From an uncultured Pseudoflavonifractor sp. (GTDB lineage: Bacteria; Bacillota; Clostridia; Oscillospirales; Oscillospiraceae), in assembly GCA_904419835.1 (NCBI GenBank), contig CAJFTA010000001.1, positions 24,269-88,268 on the forward strand: DNA of 64,000 nt. Reading direction: 5' to 3'. Every line of letters starts with the position of its first letter. Positions within the stretch are counted from its first letter, which is position 1. A model generated the notes under the pieces. It searched no databases, was not told the origin of the DNA, and saw nothing but the letters and a program-made list of their open reading frames with translations. Of the stretch, positions 24,204-34,500 are shown piece by piece. Made by a program: the position numbers and the translations under genes.

Positions 24204-26081
24204 ATGAACGTTTTGTTTGAGAAATTCACGCTTCCGCAGGAGCTGCAGAGTATTATTTACAACAGCCCCAGCGTTATCATCCCGGAGAGCAAGGAAGTAC
24301 TGTTCGAGCTGATTTTCGGCAATGAGTACACCGACAAGATCGAGGTGCTCTATGACGTCAACGGCAAGAGCGTGAAGGAAGCGGAAGTTGTGCGCTGCAA
24401 AAACGGCGCTTCCGTCAACTTCACGGAGGACTATATGCGCCGCCGTGACCCGGACTGCATGCGAATCGCGGATGATGGCCCCACCGACAAGCCCCGCTTT
24501 GCCGACGTCTACGGCTATGACTTTTCCGAGCTGCGCACCGAGACCTTCCGCTGGCTCACCCGGCAGGAGCTGATCCTGGTGCCCTTCAAGGCCGGCGGCT
24601 ACCAGTACGGCTATGACTCCGTGCTGCTCTGCCCCCGGAACGCGGCCTTCTTCGCCTTTACCCTGGCCCAGCTGCAGGCCTTTGTGGAGATCAAGAACGT
24701 GGATCACTTCAAGCCCCGCTCCGTGGTGTACGTGGCACCCCCCTTCCGTCACACCCACTTCAAGGGCAAGCAGGTGGTGGTTCACAGCCGCCACGAGGAC
24801 CTGCACGAGATCTTCTCCTACAACCTCTATCCCGGACCCTCCGCCAAGAAGGGCATTTACAGCGTCCTGCTGGACATCGGCGAGCGCGAGGGCTGGGTCA
24901 CCGCCCACGCCAGCACCGCCCGCATCATCACCCCCTACGAGAACGAGATGGTCATGATGCACGAGGGCGCCTCCGGCGGCGGCAAGAGCGAGCTGCTCCA
25001 GGACGTGCAGCGGGGCTCCGACGGCCGCGTGCTGCTGGGCGTGAGCACCATTACCGGCGACGAGCGGTACATCAGCATGAGCGACACCTGTACCATTGAG
25101 CCTGTCACCGACGATATGGCCATCTGCCACCCCTCGTTCCAGAAGAGCAACGGCAAGCTGGCCGTGGCCGACGGCGAGGACGGCTGGTTCGTCCGGGTGG
25201 ACGGTATCACCAAGTACGGCAGCGACCCCCTCTATGAGGGGATCTCCATCCACAGCAAGGAGCCCCTGGTGTTCTTCAACATCGCCGGCGTGCCCCGGGC
25301 CACCTGCCTGCTGTGGGAGCACACTCTGGACTCCGACGGCAAGACCTGCCCCAATCCCCGGGTCATCATCCCCCGCCGGATGATCCCCAACATTGTCTGG
25401 TCCCCCGTGGAGGTAGACGTGCGCTCCTTCGGCGTGCGCATGCCCCCCTGCACCGCAAAGAAGCCCACCTACGGCATCATGGGCCTGATGCATATCATCC
25501 CGCCCGCCCTGGCCTGGCTGTGGCGTCTGGTGGCGCCCCGGGGCTTCAACAATCCCAGCATCGCCTCCAGCGGATCCGGCCTGGCCAGCGAGGGTGTGGG
25601 ATCCTACTGGCCCTTTGCCACCGGCCTGCGGGTGCGGCAGGCAAACCTGCTGCTGGAGCAGATCCTGGCCTGCAGCGCCACCCGCTACGTCCTTATCCCC
25701 AACCAGCACATCGGCGTGTACAAGGTCGGCTTTGCCGCCGAGTGGATCGCCCGTGAGTACCTGGCCCGCCGCGGCGGCGTGAACATGAAGATGGACCGCC
25801 TGGTGGCCGCCCGGTGTCCCCTCCTGGGCTATGACCTGAAGGAGATGAAGGTGGACGGCCAGCGCATCTCCAGCAAGTTCCTCCGGCCCGAGACTCAGGA
25901 GCTGCTGGGCGAGGAGGCCTACGACAAAGGCGCCGAGATCCTCTATAAGTTCTTCGAGAAGGAGCTGGCCGTGTACGACGTGGAGGAGCTGCACCCGGTG
26001 GGCAAGGAGATCCTGGAGTGCTTCAAGAAGCGGGGCACCATTCAGGACTACTGCAAAATCATTCCCCTGGGCCTGGAGTAA
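24204..26081 (+). CDS. DUF4914-family protein (PEP-carboxykinase-like P-loop)
   Basis: 625 residues matching the DUF4914 family. A phosphate-binding loop, GASGGGKSE (about 254-262), resembles the P-loop of PEP carboxykinase and HPr kinase. Other conserved stretches are HTHFKGKQVVVHSRHEDLHE (about 188), NPRVIIPRRMIPNIVW and GFNNPSIASSGSG. The reaction is not established; a nucleotide-dependent carboxykinase-type activity is plausible from fold recall only. ATG 24204 has GAGGAG upstream. Confidence 0.75.
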   Translation: MNVLFEKFTLPQELQSIIYNSPSVIIPESKEVLFELIFGNEYTDKIEVLYDVNGKSVKEAEVVRCKNGASVNFTEDYMRRRDPDCMRIADDGPTDKPRFADVYGYDFSELRTETFRWLTRQELILVPFKAGGYQYGYDSVLLCPRNAAFFAFTLAQLQAFVEIKNVDHFKPRSVVYVAPPFRHTHFKGKQVVVHSRHEDLHEIFSYNLYPGPSAKKGIYSVLLDIGEREGWVTAHASTARIITPYENEMVMMHEGASGGGKSELLQDVQRGSDGRVLLGVSTITGDERYISMSDTCTIEPVTDDMAICHPSFQKSNGKLAVADGEDGWFVRVDGITKYGSDPLYEGISIHSKEPLVFFNIAGVPRATCLLWEHTLDSDGKTCPNPRVIIPRRMIPNIVWSPVEVDVRSFGVRMPPCTAKKPTYGIMGLMHIIPPALAWLWRLVAPRGFNNPSIASSGSGLASEGVGSYWPFATGLRVRQANLLLEQILACSATRYVLIPNQHIGVYKVGFAAEWIAREYLARRGGVNMKMDRLVAARCPLLGYDLKEMKVDGQRISSKFLRPETQELLGEEAYDKGAEILYKFFEKELAVYDVEELHPVGKEILECFKKRGTIQDYCKIIPLGLE

Positions 26082-26149
26082 GGTGAAGCAAAGGAAAACG
26101 CCGGAGGAGAGGCCGTCTGGCGCAGGTTGCCGCCCCTGCGGCGGAGACG

Positions 26150-26187
26150 TATGGAAAAAGGAGCCTTTTGGGCTCCTTTTTCCATAC
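26150..26187 (+). terminator. Terminator after the DUF4914 gene
   Basis: TATGGAAAAAGGAGCC pairs with GGCTCCTTTTTCCATA around TTTTG; the arm itself supplies the T run. Confidence 0.85.
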
Positions 26188-26346
26188 TATTTTCCTGGTT
26201 GAGGGCGCTTTACACAGGAAATGGGTGGAAAAAGTTCATATTTCACCGCTGCTGGCCACACTTGCATTTTCCCGAGTAAAGTGATATAGTTTCTCTAAAA
26301 TGTTCTGTTTTGGGGGATGCGTGGGAGCCATTGGGAGGGAGAATAC

Positions 26347-26880
26347 ATGCCGGACTCCAGTCTTACCAAACGGGCGCTGGCCCAGACCATGAAGGGGCTG
26401 ATGGCCAGGGAGCCCTTCTCCAAAATCAGCGTGGGAGAGATCTGTGAGGCCTGCGGTATGAGCCGCAAGAGCTTCTACTATCATTTCCGCGACAAATATG
26501 ATTTGGTTAACTGGATTTTTGATACAGAGTTTCTCGAGGGCATCCAGAAGTGCGGCTTTGACAGCGGCATCTCCATTTTGAGCGGCATGTGCCGGTACTT
26601 CTATGAGGAGAAGGCCTTTTACCGCTCCGCGCTGGAGATTGAGGGGCAGAATTCCTTCCGGGACCACTTTACCGAGGTCATTACTCCGCTGATGTACTCC
26701 GTCGCCCGGGAGCTGTTCTCCGACCGGGAGGACGAGGAGTTTTTTACCATCTTTTTCAGCGACGCGATTCTGGCCTCCATTGTCCGCTGGCTCACAAAGG
26801 GCACGCCTATGCCGGCGGAGGAGTATGAGTCCAGGCTGAGAAACCTGGTGCAGGGACTCAGCCGGCTGGACCTGAAGTAG
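26347..26880 (+). CDS. TetR-family transcriptional regulator
   Basis: 177 residues. The N-terminal helix-turn-helix is KISVGEICEACGMSRKSFYYHFRDKYDL (about 22-49 overall), and the C-terminal domain is of the short DhaS/TetR_C_8 type common in Firmicutes. ATG 26347 follows GGGAGGG. It is monocistronic and convergent with the next gene. Target unknown. Confidence 0.88.
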   Translation: MPDSSLTKRALAQTMKGLMAREPFSKISVGEICEACGMSRKSFYYHFRDKYDLVNWIFDTEFLEGIQKCGFDSGISILSGMCRYFYEEKAFYRSALEIEGQNSFRDHFTEVITPLMYSVARELFSDREDEEFFTIFFSDAILASIVRWLTKGTPMPAEEYESRLRNLVQGLSRLDLK

Positions 26881-27964
26881 GGCGGCTGAACAGAAAACGC
26901 GGCCTGCGCCCACGGGCGCAGGCCGCGCTGTTTTTTTGTCTGCGGCAAAATCGGGTGCGGAAAAACGCCGCCAGAGACAGGTTGGGGAGAGCGTCGGGCA
27001 GAGGCTGCTTTCTGCCGTCTTCATATGTGACGGCCCGTCCGTCGGCCAGGAACTCCAGATAACGGGGGCTGTCGGAGATAACCTCGTCCACCAGCAGCAC
27101 GTCCCGGTAGTAGTCCATCAGGAGCAGCGGATACTGCTGGTTGTTTCTGGCCTGCTCCACATAGCTGTAGAGCTGGAGGGCCAGACCGGCCGGACAGTGC
27201 TCCTCCGGCAGGCAGAAGGCCATGGAGCCGCCATGGCCCAGCAGGGCCTGGACCCACGCGCCTGAGAGCACCTCGCTGCCGCAGGCCTCACTGCTGCAGC
27301 GGATAAAGTAGCCGAAAAAGCGGCGCGCGTCCCGCAGCAGGGCGGCCGCCGCCTGCCAGCCCGGACTGCCGGAGTCCAGCAGTATCAGCAGGTTGGGACA
27401 GGAGGAGAGCTCGCCCACCCAGTGCTCCACCAGCTCGGGGGAGAGAAAGAGAGGGAACGCGCACTCCGGGGCCTTCCGGGCCAGCTCCAGCGCCAGGCCT
27501 ATGGCCTCGGCGGATGCGCCGCAGTGGAGAAAATAGGCGTAAATGCCCAGTGCCCGCCCCTCGTCCAGCAGGCGGAGGCAGTCCGTGCGGGCGGAGGGGG
27601 AGGCGCCCTCCAGCTGCAGGGTGATACACCAGGGGATATCAAAGTTTTCCCGGGCCTCCGTATCCCGAATCTGCCTGGCGCCCAGGGTCCAGCACTGCCA
27701 GCCGATGTTGACGCCGAAGGTCCGCAGATTTTCGCGGTCGGTGTTCCGTACCGTGTCCTGCACCAGGTCATAATAGGGGCTGCCGCCGTTTTCCAGCATC
27801 CGCTGGATTATGCCGATATAGCGCTTTTGAAAAGGGCCCTTGGCGAAGGTCTGGCCCATATCCACCAGCTTGCGCAGGCTGCGCTGGGGGTCCTTCGCAA
27901 TGTCCCGGATCGCATGGTCCACAATGGTGTCCAGAATGGTTCTGGTGATTGCTTCGCGCTTCAA
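26858..27964 (-). CDS. Unknown protein, 368 residues
   Basis: I do not recognise this family. The TTG start at 27964 has GGGAGG 8 bases upstream. The body reads like a soluble alpha/beta protein with alternating hydrophobic strands (ALGIYAYFLHCGAS; NLLILLDSG), and the N-terminal 90 residues are helical. A catalytically degenerate TIM barrel is possible; no CxxxCxxC radical-SAM motif is present. Its C terminus runs through the TetR terminator hairpin and overlaps the last 23 bases of the TetR gene, so the last about 25 residues (CARGRRPRFLF...) are probably not ancestral. Confidence 0.65.
   Translation of the reverse strand: MKREAITRTILDTIVDHAIRDIAKDPQRSLRKLVDMGQTFAKGPFQKRYIGIIQRMLENGGSPYYDLVQDTVRNTDRENLRTFGVNIGWQCWTLGARQIRDTEARENFDIPWCITLQLEGASPSARTDCLRLLDEGRALGIYAYFLHCGASAEAIGLALELARKAPECAFPLFLSPELVEHWVGELSSCPNLLILLDSGSPGWQAAAALLRDARRFFGYFIRCSSEACGSEVLSGAWVQALLGHGGSMAFCLPEEHCPAGLALQLYSYVEQARNNQQYPLLLMDYYRDVLLVDEVISDSPRYLEFLADGRAVTYEDGRKQPLPDALPNLSLAAFFRTRFCRRQKNSAACARGRRPRFLFSRPTSGPAG
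26899..26937 (+). terminator. Terminator after the TetR gene
   Basis: GCGGCCTGCGCCC (26899-26911) and GGGCGCAGGCCGC (26914-26926) are a perfect pair, followed by seven T. It lies inside the 3' coding end of the opposing unknown gene. Confidence 0.85.
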
Positions 27965-28147
27965 TTAGAGCGCCTCCCTCTGCGTGCGGCCTGAGCCGCA
28001 CAGATGTGTCATACTTACTTTTATCATAATATCGATACGCTCCGGTGAGAAGGGACAAAAACATACGAATGTCCAAATTTAACGCAGTCCGAACTGTTGG
28101 CCGGCATTTTCCGCGTTCTGTCACTGGCGGGCGGGGGCGGACAATGG

Positions 28148-28170
28148 TATAATCATCTCCGCAAGCGGAG
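28148..28170 (+). promoter_or_regulatory. -10 box and leader hairpin of addBA
   Basis: TATAAT at 28148-28153, without a good -35, then CTCCGCAAGCGGAG (28157-28170), a 5-bp hairpin close to the predicted transcript start. Confidence 0.4.
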
Positions 28171-28188
28171 ACGAGAGGAGAGGGATAT

Positions 28189-31100
28189 ATGCTGAATCTG
28201 CTGCTGGGCCGCTCGGGGAGCGGTAAGACCACGGCCATGCTCCGGCGCATCGGAGAGAGCGGAGGCGTCCGGCCCCAGGTGCTGGTGGTGCCGGAGCAGC
28301 ACTCCCACGACATGGAGCGCCGCCTGTGCGCCATCGGAGGGAACCGGGTGTCCCGGTACGCCGAGGTGCTCTCCTTCACCCGCATGGCGGGCCGGGTCTT
28401 TGCGGTCACCGGCGGGCTGGCCGCGCCCACCCTGGACGCGGGGGGGCGGCTGCTGCTGATGTACGCCGCCCTTCAGGGCGTGGCGGGGGAGCTGAAGGTG
28501 TACGGCCGCCCCTCCCGGAAGCCGGAGTTTCTCTCCGGGCTAATCGCCACGGTGGACGAGCTGAAGAGCTGCTGCGTCACGCCCAAGCACCTGTGGACGG
28601 CGGGGGAGGAGGCCGGCGGCCCCGAGGGGGACAAGCTGCTGGACCTGTCCCTCATCTACGGCGCCTATGAGGCCCTCACCGCCCGCCGTGCCGCCGACCC
28701 CAGGGACCGGGTGACCCGTCTGGCCGAGGGGCTGGAGAAGAGCGGCTGGGCAAGGGGAATGGACGTGTACCTGGACGGCTTCACCGACTTCACGCCCCAG
28801 GAAAGTCTGGTCATCAAGGCCCTGCTCAAGCAGGCCAATTCGGTGACCGTGGCCCTGACCTGCGACAGCCTGGACGATGAACGGGACAGCGCGGGTATCT
28901 TCGCGCCCGCCCGCCACACGGCCCGCAGCCTGCTGCGTCTGGCCCGTGAGAACGGCGTCCCCGCCCGGACGGAGGTGCAGGAGAACCGTGCCAAGGAGGG
29001 CCCGGAGGAGCTGGCCTTTCTGGAGGCCCACCTCTTTGACCCGCCGGAGGTACCTTGGACGGACAAACCGGCCTGCCTCTCGCTCTTTAAAGCCAACAGC
29101 CCCTACGCCGAGGTGGAGTACACCGCCGGGGAGATTCTCCGGCTGGTGCGGGAGGAGGGGTACCGGTTCCGGGACATCGCCGTCACCGCCCGCAGCATGG
29201 AGGGGTACGGCGAACTCATCGAGACCATCTTCGCCCGGTACGGCGTACCCGTGTTCCTGGCCAGGATGAGCGACATTCTCCAGAAGCCCATCCTGGCCCT
29301 CATCACTTCCGCCCTGGCCGCCGCCGCGGGGGACTACCAGTACGACGATCTGTTCCGCTACCTCAAGACCGGCCTCACCGGCCTGGCCGAGGAGGACCGG
29401 GACCTGCTGGAGAACTACGCCCTCAAGTGGGACCTGCGGGGGAGCCGCTGGACCCAGAAGGGGGACTGGACCATGCACCCCAAGGGGTACGGTCTGCCCG
29501 TCAGGCCGGAGGACGAGGCCCTGCTGGCACGGCTCAACGCCGTCCGGCGGCAGGTCGTCGCACCCCTGGAGGAGCTGCGGAAGAACCCTGACCACACCGG
29601 TCTGGGCCACACCAAGGCCCTGTACGCCTTCCTGGAGCGCATCGGCCTGCCTGAGCGGCTGGAGGAGCGGACCGCCGCCCTTCAGGAGCGGGGAGAGCCC
29701 GCTCTGGCTCAGGAGTACAGCCAGCTGTGGGACATCCTGTGCAGCGCCCTGGAGCAGTGCGCCCAGATTGTAGGGGACACCCCCATGGAGGCCGACGAAT
29801 TCGCTCGGCTCTTCTCCCTGGTGCTCTCCCAGTACGACGTGGGCGCCATCCCCGTGTCCCTGGACCGGGTTACCGCCGGTGAGATGCCCCGCCTGGCCCA
29901 CAAGCACTGCAGAGCGGTGTTCCTCCTGGGGGCGGACGACGGGGCCATCCCTCAGGCCGCCCCGTCCCCCGGCCTGCTCAACGACGACGACCGCTCCCTG
30001 CTGGCCTCCTACGGCCTGGAGCTGGCCCCCACTCTCACCGAGAAGCTGAACCGTGAGCTGACCATCGTCTACGAGACCTGCGCCCTGGCGGGGGAGCGGC
30101 TGTCGGTGAGCTGGGCAGCCATGGGCAGCGGCGGGGAGGAGCAGCGGCCCGCCTTCCTGATTCCCCGGCTGCGGGGGCTGTTCCCGGCTCTGCGGCCGGT
30201 CACCGAGGCCGAGCTGGATGGGGCCTTCCGGCTGTCCGCCCCACGGCCCGCGCTGGAGCTGGCGGGGCGGTACCCCGAGGCGGCGGAGGCTCTGCGGGCC
30301 ATGCCGGAATACGCCCCCCTGGTGGAGCGGATGGAGCAGGCCGCCGGGCTCACCCGGGGCAAATTGTCCCGCGCCGCCGTGGACGCCCTCTACGGCAACC
30401 GGGTGCCCATGTCCGCCTCCCGGATGGACAAGTACAAGTCCTGCCACTTCTCCTATTTCATGCAGTACGGCCTGAAGGCGGAGCCCCGGAAGAAGGCGGG
30501 CTTCCAGGCGCCCGAGTACGGCACCTTCGTCCACTACGTGCTGGAGCACGTGTTCCAGAGCGAGGAGTGGCGGGATGAAGAGGGAGGCGTGGACGGCGAC
30601 AAGCTGGACGCCCTCACCGATGAGATTGTGGCGCGCTATATCAGAGAGGAGCTGGGCGGCCTGGCCGAGGAGACGCCCCGGTTCCGCTACCTGTTCCACC
30701 GGCTGCTCCGGCCGGTGCGGGCGGTGGTGCGCAACGTGGCCGAGGAGCTGTCCGCCTCCGACTTCAGGCCCATCGCCTTTGAGCTGGGCTTTGGCTCAGG
30801 GAAGGACCTGCCCCCGGTGGAGCTGGAGGTGGACGGCGTCACCATCAGCATCTCCGGCTTTGTGGACCGGGTGGACGGCTGGGTGAAGGACGGCCGGCTC
30901 AATCTGCGGGTGGTGGACTACAAGACCGGCCGCAAGTCCTTTGACCTGACCGACGTGTGGAACGGCATGGGCCTTCAAATGCTGCTCTACCTCTTCACCC
31001 TCCGGAAGGAGGGGAAGGACCTGTTCGGCGGACATGAGATCGACCCGGCGGGCGTGCTCTACCTGCCCGCCCGGGACGCGGTCATCGCCGGCAGCCGCAC

Positions 31101-31545
31101 CATGACCGAGGCGGCCCGCCGCCAGGCGGTGGACCGGGAGCTGCGCCGCCGGGGCCTGGTGCTGGACGACCCGGAGGTGCTGGAGGCCATGGAGCACCCT
31201 GGCCCGGAGGGCATCCGCTTCCTGCCCGTAAAGGTGTCCGCCCGCACGGGGGCCATCACCGGGGATGCCCTGGTGTCCGCCGAGCGGCTGGGCCGCCTGG
31301 AACGGCACATCCAGCGAGTGCTCCGGGACATCGGCGGGGAGATTGCCGCCGGAAACATTGCCGCCGACCCCTTCTGGAAGGGGCCGGAGAAAAACGCCTG
31401 CCAATACTGCGACTACGCCGCGGCCTGCCACTTTGAGGAGGGCAGGGGCGCCGACCGCCGCCGCTGGCTGCCCACGGTGAGCGCCGGGGCGTTCTGGGCC
31501 AGAGTGGAGGAGCAGGAGGGCGGCGGACAGACCGAGAAAACGTAA
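28189..31545 (+). CDS. addB: ATP-dependent exonuclease subunit AddB
   Basis: 1118 residues. N-terminal Walker A GRSGSGKTT (7-15), inactivated-helicase body, and a C-terminal RecB-type nuclease with LRVVDYKTGRK (about 910). The Fe-S cluster cysteines are split as in AddB: one at YKSCHFSYF (about 750) and CQYCDYAAACHF near the C terminus (about 1065). With AddA it resects double-strand breaks for RecA. It lies 14 bases upstream of addA. Confidence 0.95.
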   Translation: MLNLLLGRSGSGKTTAMLRRIGESGGVRPQVLVVPEQHSHDMERRLCAIGGNRVSRYAEVLSFTRMAGRVFAVTGGLAAPTLDAGGRLLLMYAALQGVAGELKVYGRPSRKPEFLSGLIATVDELKSCCVTPKHLWTAGEEAGGPEGDKLLDLSLIYGAYEALTARRAADPRDRVTRLAEGLEKSGWARGMDVYLDGFTDFTPQESLVIKALLKQANSVTVALTCDSLDDERDSAGIFAPARHTARSLLRLARENGVPARTEVQENRAKEGPEELAFLEAHLFDPPEVPWTDKPACLSLFKANSPYAEVEYTAGEILRLVREEGYRFRDIAVTARSMEGYGELIETIFARYGVPVFLARMSDILQKPILALITSALAAAAGDYQYDDLFRYLKTGLTGLAEEDRDLLENYALKWDLRGSRWTQKGDWTMHPKGYGLPVRPEDEALLARLNAVRRQVVAPLEELRKNPDHTGLGHTKALYAFLERIGLPERLEERTAALQERGEPALAQEYSQLWDILCSALEQCAQIVGDTPMEADEFARLFSLVLSQYDVGAIPVSLDRVTAGEMPRLAHKHCRAVFLLGADDGAIPQAAPSPGLLNDDDRSLLASYGLELAPTLTEKLNRELTIVYETCALAGERLSVSWAAMGSGGEEQRPAFLIPRLRGLFPALRPVTEAELDGAFRLSAPRPALELAGRYPEAAEALRAMPEYAPLVERMEQAAGLTRGKLSRAAVDALYGNRVPMSASRMDKYKSCHFSYFMQYGLKAEPRKKAGFQAPEYGTFVHYVLEHVFQSEEWRDEEGGVDGDKLDALTDEIVARYIREELGGLAEETPRFRYLFHRLLRPVRAVVRNVAEELSASDFRPIAFELGFGSGKDLPPVELEVDGVTISISGFVDRVDGWVKDGRLNLRVVDYKTGRKSFDLTDVWNGMGLQMLLYLFTLRKEGKDLFGGHEIDPAGVLYLPARDAVIAGSRTMTEAARRQAVDRELRRRGLVLDDPEVLEAMEHPGPEGIRFLPVKVSARTGAITGDALVSAERLGRLERHIQRVLRDIGGEIAAGNIAADPFWKGPEKNACQYCDYAAACHFEEGRGADRRRWLPTVSAGAFWARVEEQEGGGQTEKT

Positions 31546-31559
31546 AAGGGGGAATCTTC

Positions 31560-34500
31560 ATGGCCTTTCAGCTGACGGAGCAGCAGGCCGCCGTGGTGCA
31601 CAACCGGGGCGGGGCCCTGCTGGTGTCCGCCGCCGCCGGCTCGGGCAAGACCCGGGTGCTGGTGGAGCGGCTGCTGGGCCGGGTGGAGGACGAGGGGCTG
31701 GACATCGACCGCTTCCTGGTCATCACCTACACCAAGGCCGCCGCCGCCGAGCTGCGCTCCCGCATTGTGGAGGAGCTGTCCCAGCGGCTCTCCCGCAATC
31801 CCGCCGACCGCCACCTCCGCCGGCAGCAGACCCTGGTCTACAAGGCCCAGATCTCCACGGTCCACGCCTTCTGCGCCCAGATCCTCCGGGAGTGCGGCCA
31901 CATGCTGGACGTAAACCCGGACTTCCGCCTGTGCGACGAGGGGGAGGCGGGGGTGCTCATGCTGCGGGCCCTGGACGAGGTGATGGACAGGCGGTATGAG
32001 GACATCACCCCGGACAGCGACTTCGCCAGGCTGGTGGACACCATGTCTGCCGGGCGGGATGACAGCCGCCTGGTACAGATCGTGCTGGACATCCGGGGCC
32101 GGGTCCAGAGCCACCCGGACCCGGCGGCCTGGCTGGACCAGCAGGAGGCAGCTTTTTCCCTGGAGGGCGTGACCGACGCGGGGGACACCCCCTGGGGCAA
32201 ATTGCTGCTGGAGGACGCCGCCGCCCAGGCCAGATACTGGCTGGGCCGCATGGCCGCCGCCCTGGAGGACTGCGCCTGCGACCCCAGTCTGGACGCCAAT
32301 TACGCCCCCACCATCTCAGCCACCATGGCCGGCCTCCAGGCCTTCCTGGACGGGACGGCCCAGGGGTGGGACGCCGCTGCCGCCGCCCTGCCCATCCCCT
32401 TCCCCCCGGCGGGGCGGAAGAAGATGACCGAGTGCCCCGAGGCGGCGGAGCGGGTCAAATCGGTGAGGAATCGGTGCAAAAAGCGGCTGGAAAAGCTGGC
32501 CGATGGCTTTTCCGACGACAGCGCCGGCCTGCTCTCCGACATGGCGGCGGTGTACCCCGCCGTCCGGGGGCTGTTCGCCCTGGTGAAGGACTTTGAGAAA
32601 GCATACGCCGCCGAGAAGGAGCGCCGGGGCGTGCTGGACTTCTCCGACCTGGAGCACATGGCGGTGCGCCTACTGGCGGGGGAGGACGGCGCGCCCACCC
32701 CCCTGGCAAAGCAGTGGGCCGCCCGGTACGACGAGATCATGGTGGACGAGTACCAGGACACCAACGCCGTCCAGAACGCCATCTTCTCCGCCATCTCCCG
32801 GGAGGGCAAAAACCTGTTCATGGTGGGGGACGTGAAGCAGTCCATCTACCGCTTCCGCCTGGCCGACCCCACCATCTTCCTGGAGAAGTACCGCACCTTC
32901 GCCCCCTATGAGACGGCGGGGGAGGGGGAGCCGCGGCGGATCATCCTGTCCAAAAACTTCCGCTCCCGGGCCCAGGTACTGGAGGGGGCCAACTTCATCT
33001 TCCGGGGCATCATGTCCCGCTCCTTCGGTGAGATGGACTACACCGCCGACGAGGCCCTCTACCCCGGCGCGGCCTACCCGGAGGGGGCGGACTACGCCGT
33101 GGAGCTGGACGCCCTGGACCTGTCCGCCGGCGGCGGGGACGAGGACGGGGAGGAGCGGGGCGAGAAAGCGCCCCGGGACCTGCTGGAGGCCCGGTTCCTG
33201 GCCGGACGCATCCGGGAGCTGAAGGACGGCGGCTTCCCCGTGTCCGACGGGGAGGGGGGGACCCGCCCCGCCGGGTACGGCGACATGGTCATCCTGCTCC
33301 GCTCCCCCAACGCGGTGCTCCACCACTACGCCCGGGCCCTGGGCGAGCGGGACATCCCCTGGGAGGCCGACGCGGGGGGCGACTACTTCGAGACCACCGA
33401 GGTGTCGGTGGCCCTGTCCCTGCTCCAGATTGTGGACAACCCCCGGCAGGACGTGCCGCTGCTCTCGGTGCTCCGCTCCCCGGTGTACGGCTTCACGGCG
33501 GACCGGCTGGCCGTACTGCGCTCCGCCTCGCCGGACACGGATTTTTACGCCGCCCTGGTGAAGGGGGCGGAGGAGGGCGGGGCGGACTGCGCCGCCTTTC
33601 TGGCCGAGCTGGCGGACCTGCGCTTCCGCTCCGGGGACCGGAACAGCCACCAGCTCCTCTGGCAGATCTACGACCGCACCAACCTGCTGGGTATCTTCGG
33701 CGCCATGGACGAGGGGGAGAAGCGGCAGGGGAACCTACTGGCCCTGTGCGAGCTGGCCCGGCAGTTTGAGGCGGCGGGCCACAAGGGCCTGTTCGGCTTC
33801 CTCACCTACCTGACCCGCCTGCGGGACAACGGCGGAAAGCTGGCCGCCCCCCAGGCCGCCCGGGAGGGGGGCGGCGTGCGCATCCTGTCCATCCACAAGT
33901 CCAAGGGCCTGGAGTTTCCCATCGTCCTGCTGGCGGGCCTCACCCGGCGGCTCAACCGGGACGACATGCAGCGGCCCATCCTCTTCCACCCCCGGCTGGG
34001 CGTGGGCCCCAAGCGGCTGGACACGGAGCGGATGATTGAGTATCCCACCCTGGCCCGGCGGGCGGTGGCCCGCCAGCTGGAGTATGAGATGATGGCCGAG
34101 GAGCTGCGGCTGCTCTACGTGGCCATGACCCGGGCCAGGGAGAAGCTGATTCTCTCCTGCGCCCTCACCCGCGGGGCGGCGGACCTGAGAAAGCTGGCCG
34201 AGGACGCCGAGTACCCCGCCGACCCCCAGGTGCTCGCCGGCTGCCAGTCGGTGGGCCAGTGGGTGCTGCTGCCGGTGCTCACCCGGCCGGACGCGGTGGC
34301 CATCCGGCGGGCGGCGGACTACCCGCTGCCCGTTGCGGCGGCAGACCTGGGGCCGGACTGGGATATCCGCTGGGTGGACGGCGGCGGCCTGCTCCAGCCC
34401 CCGGAGCGGAAGGCCGCTGCCCTGCCTGAGCATGGGGAGGAGAAGCCGGTGGGGGATTTGACAAGCGTGCTCACCTGGCGGTACCCCCACGCCGGGGACG

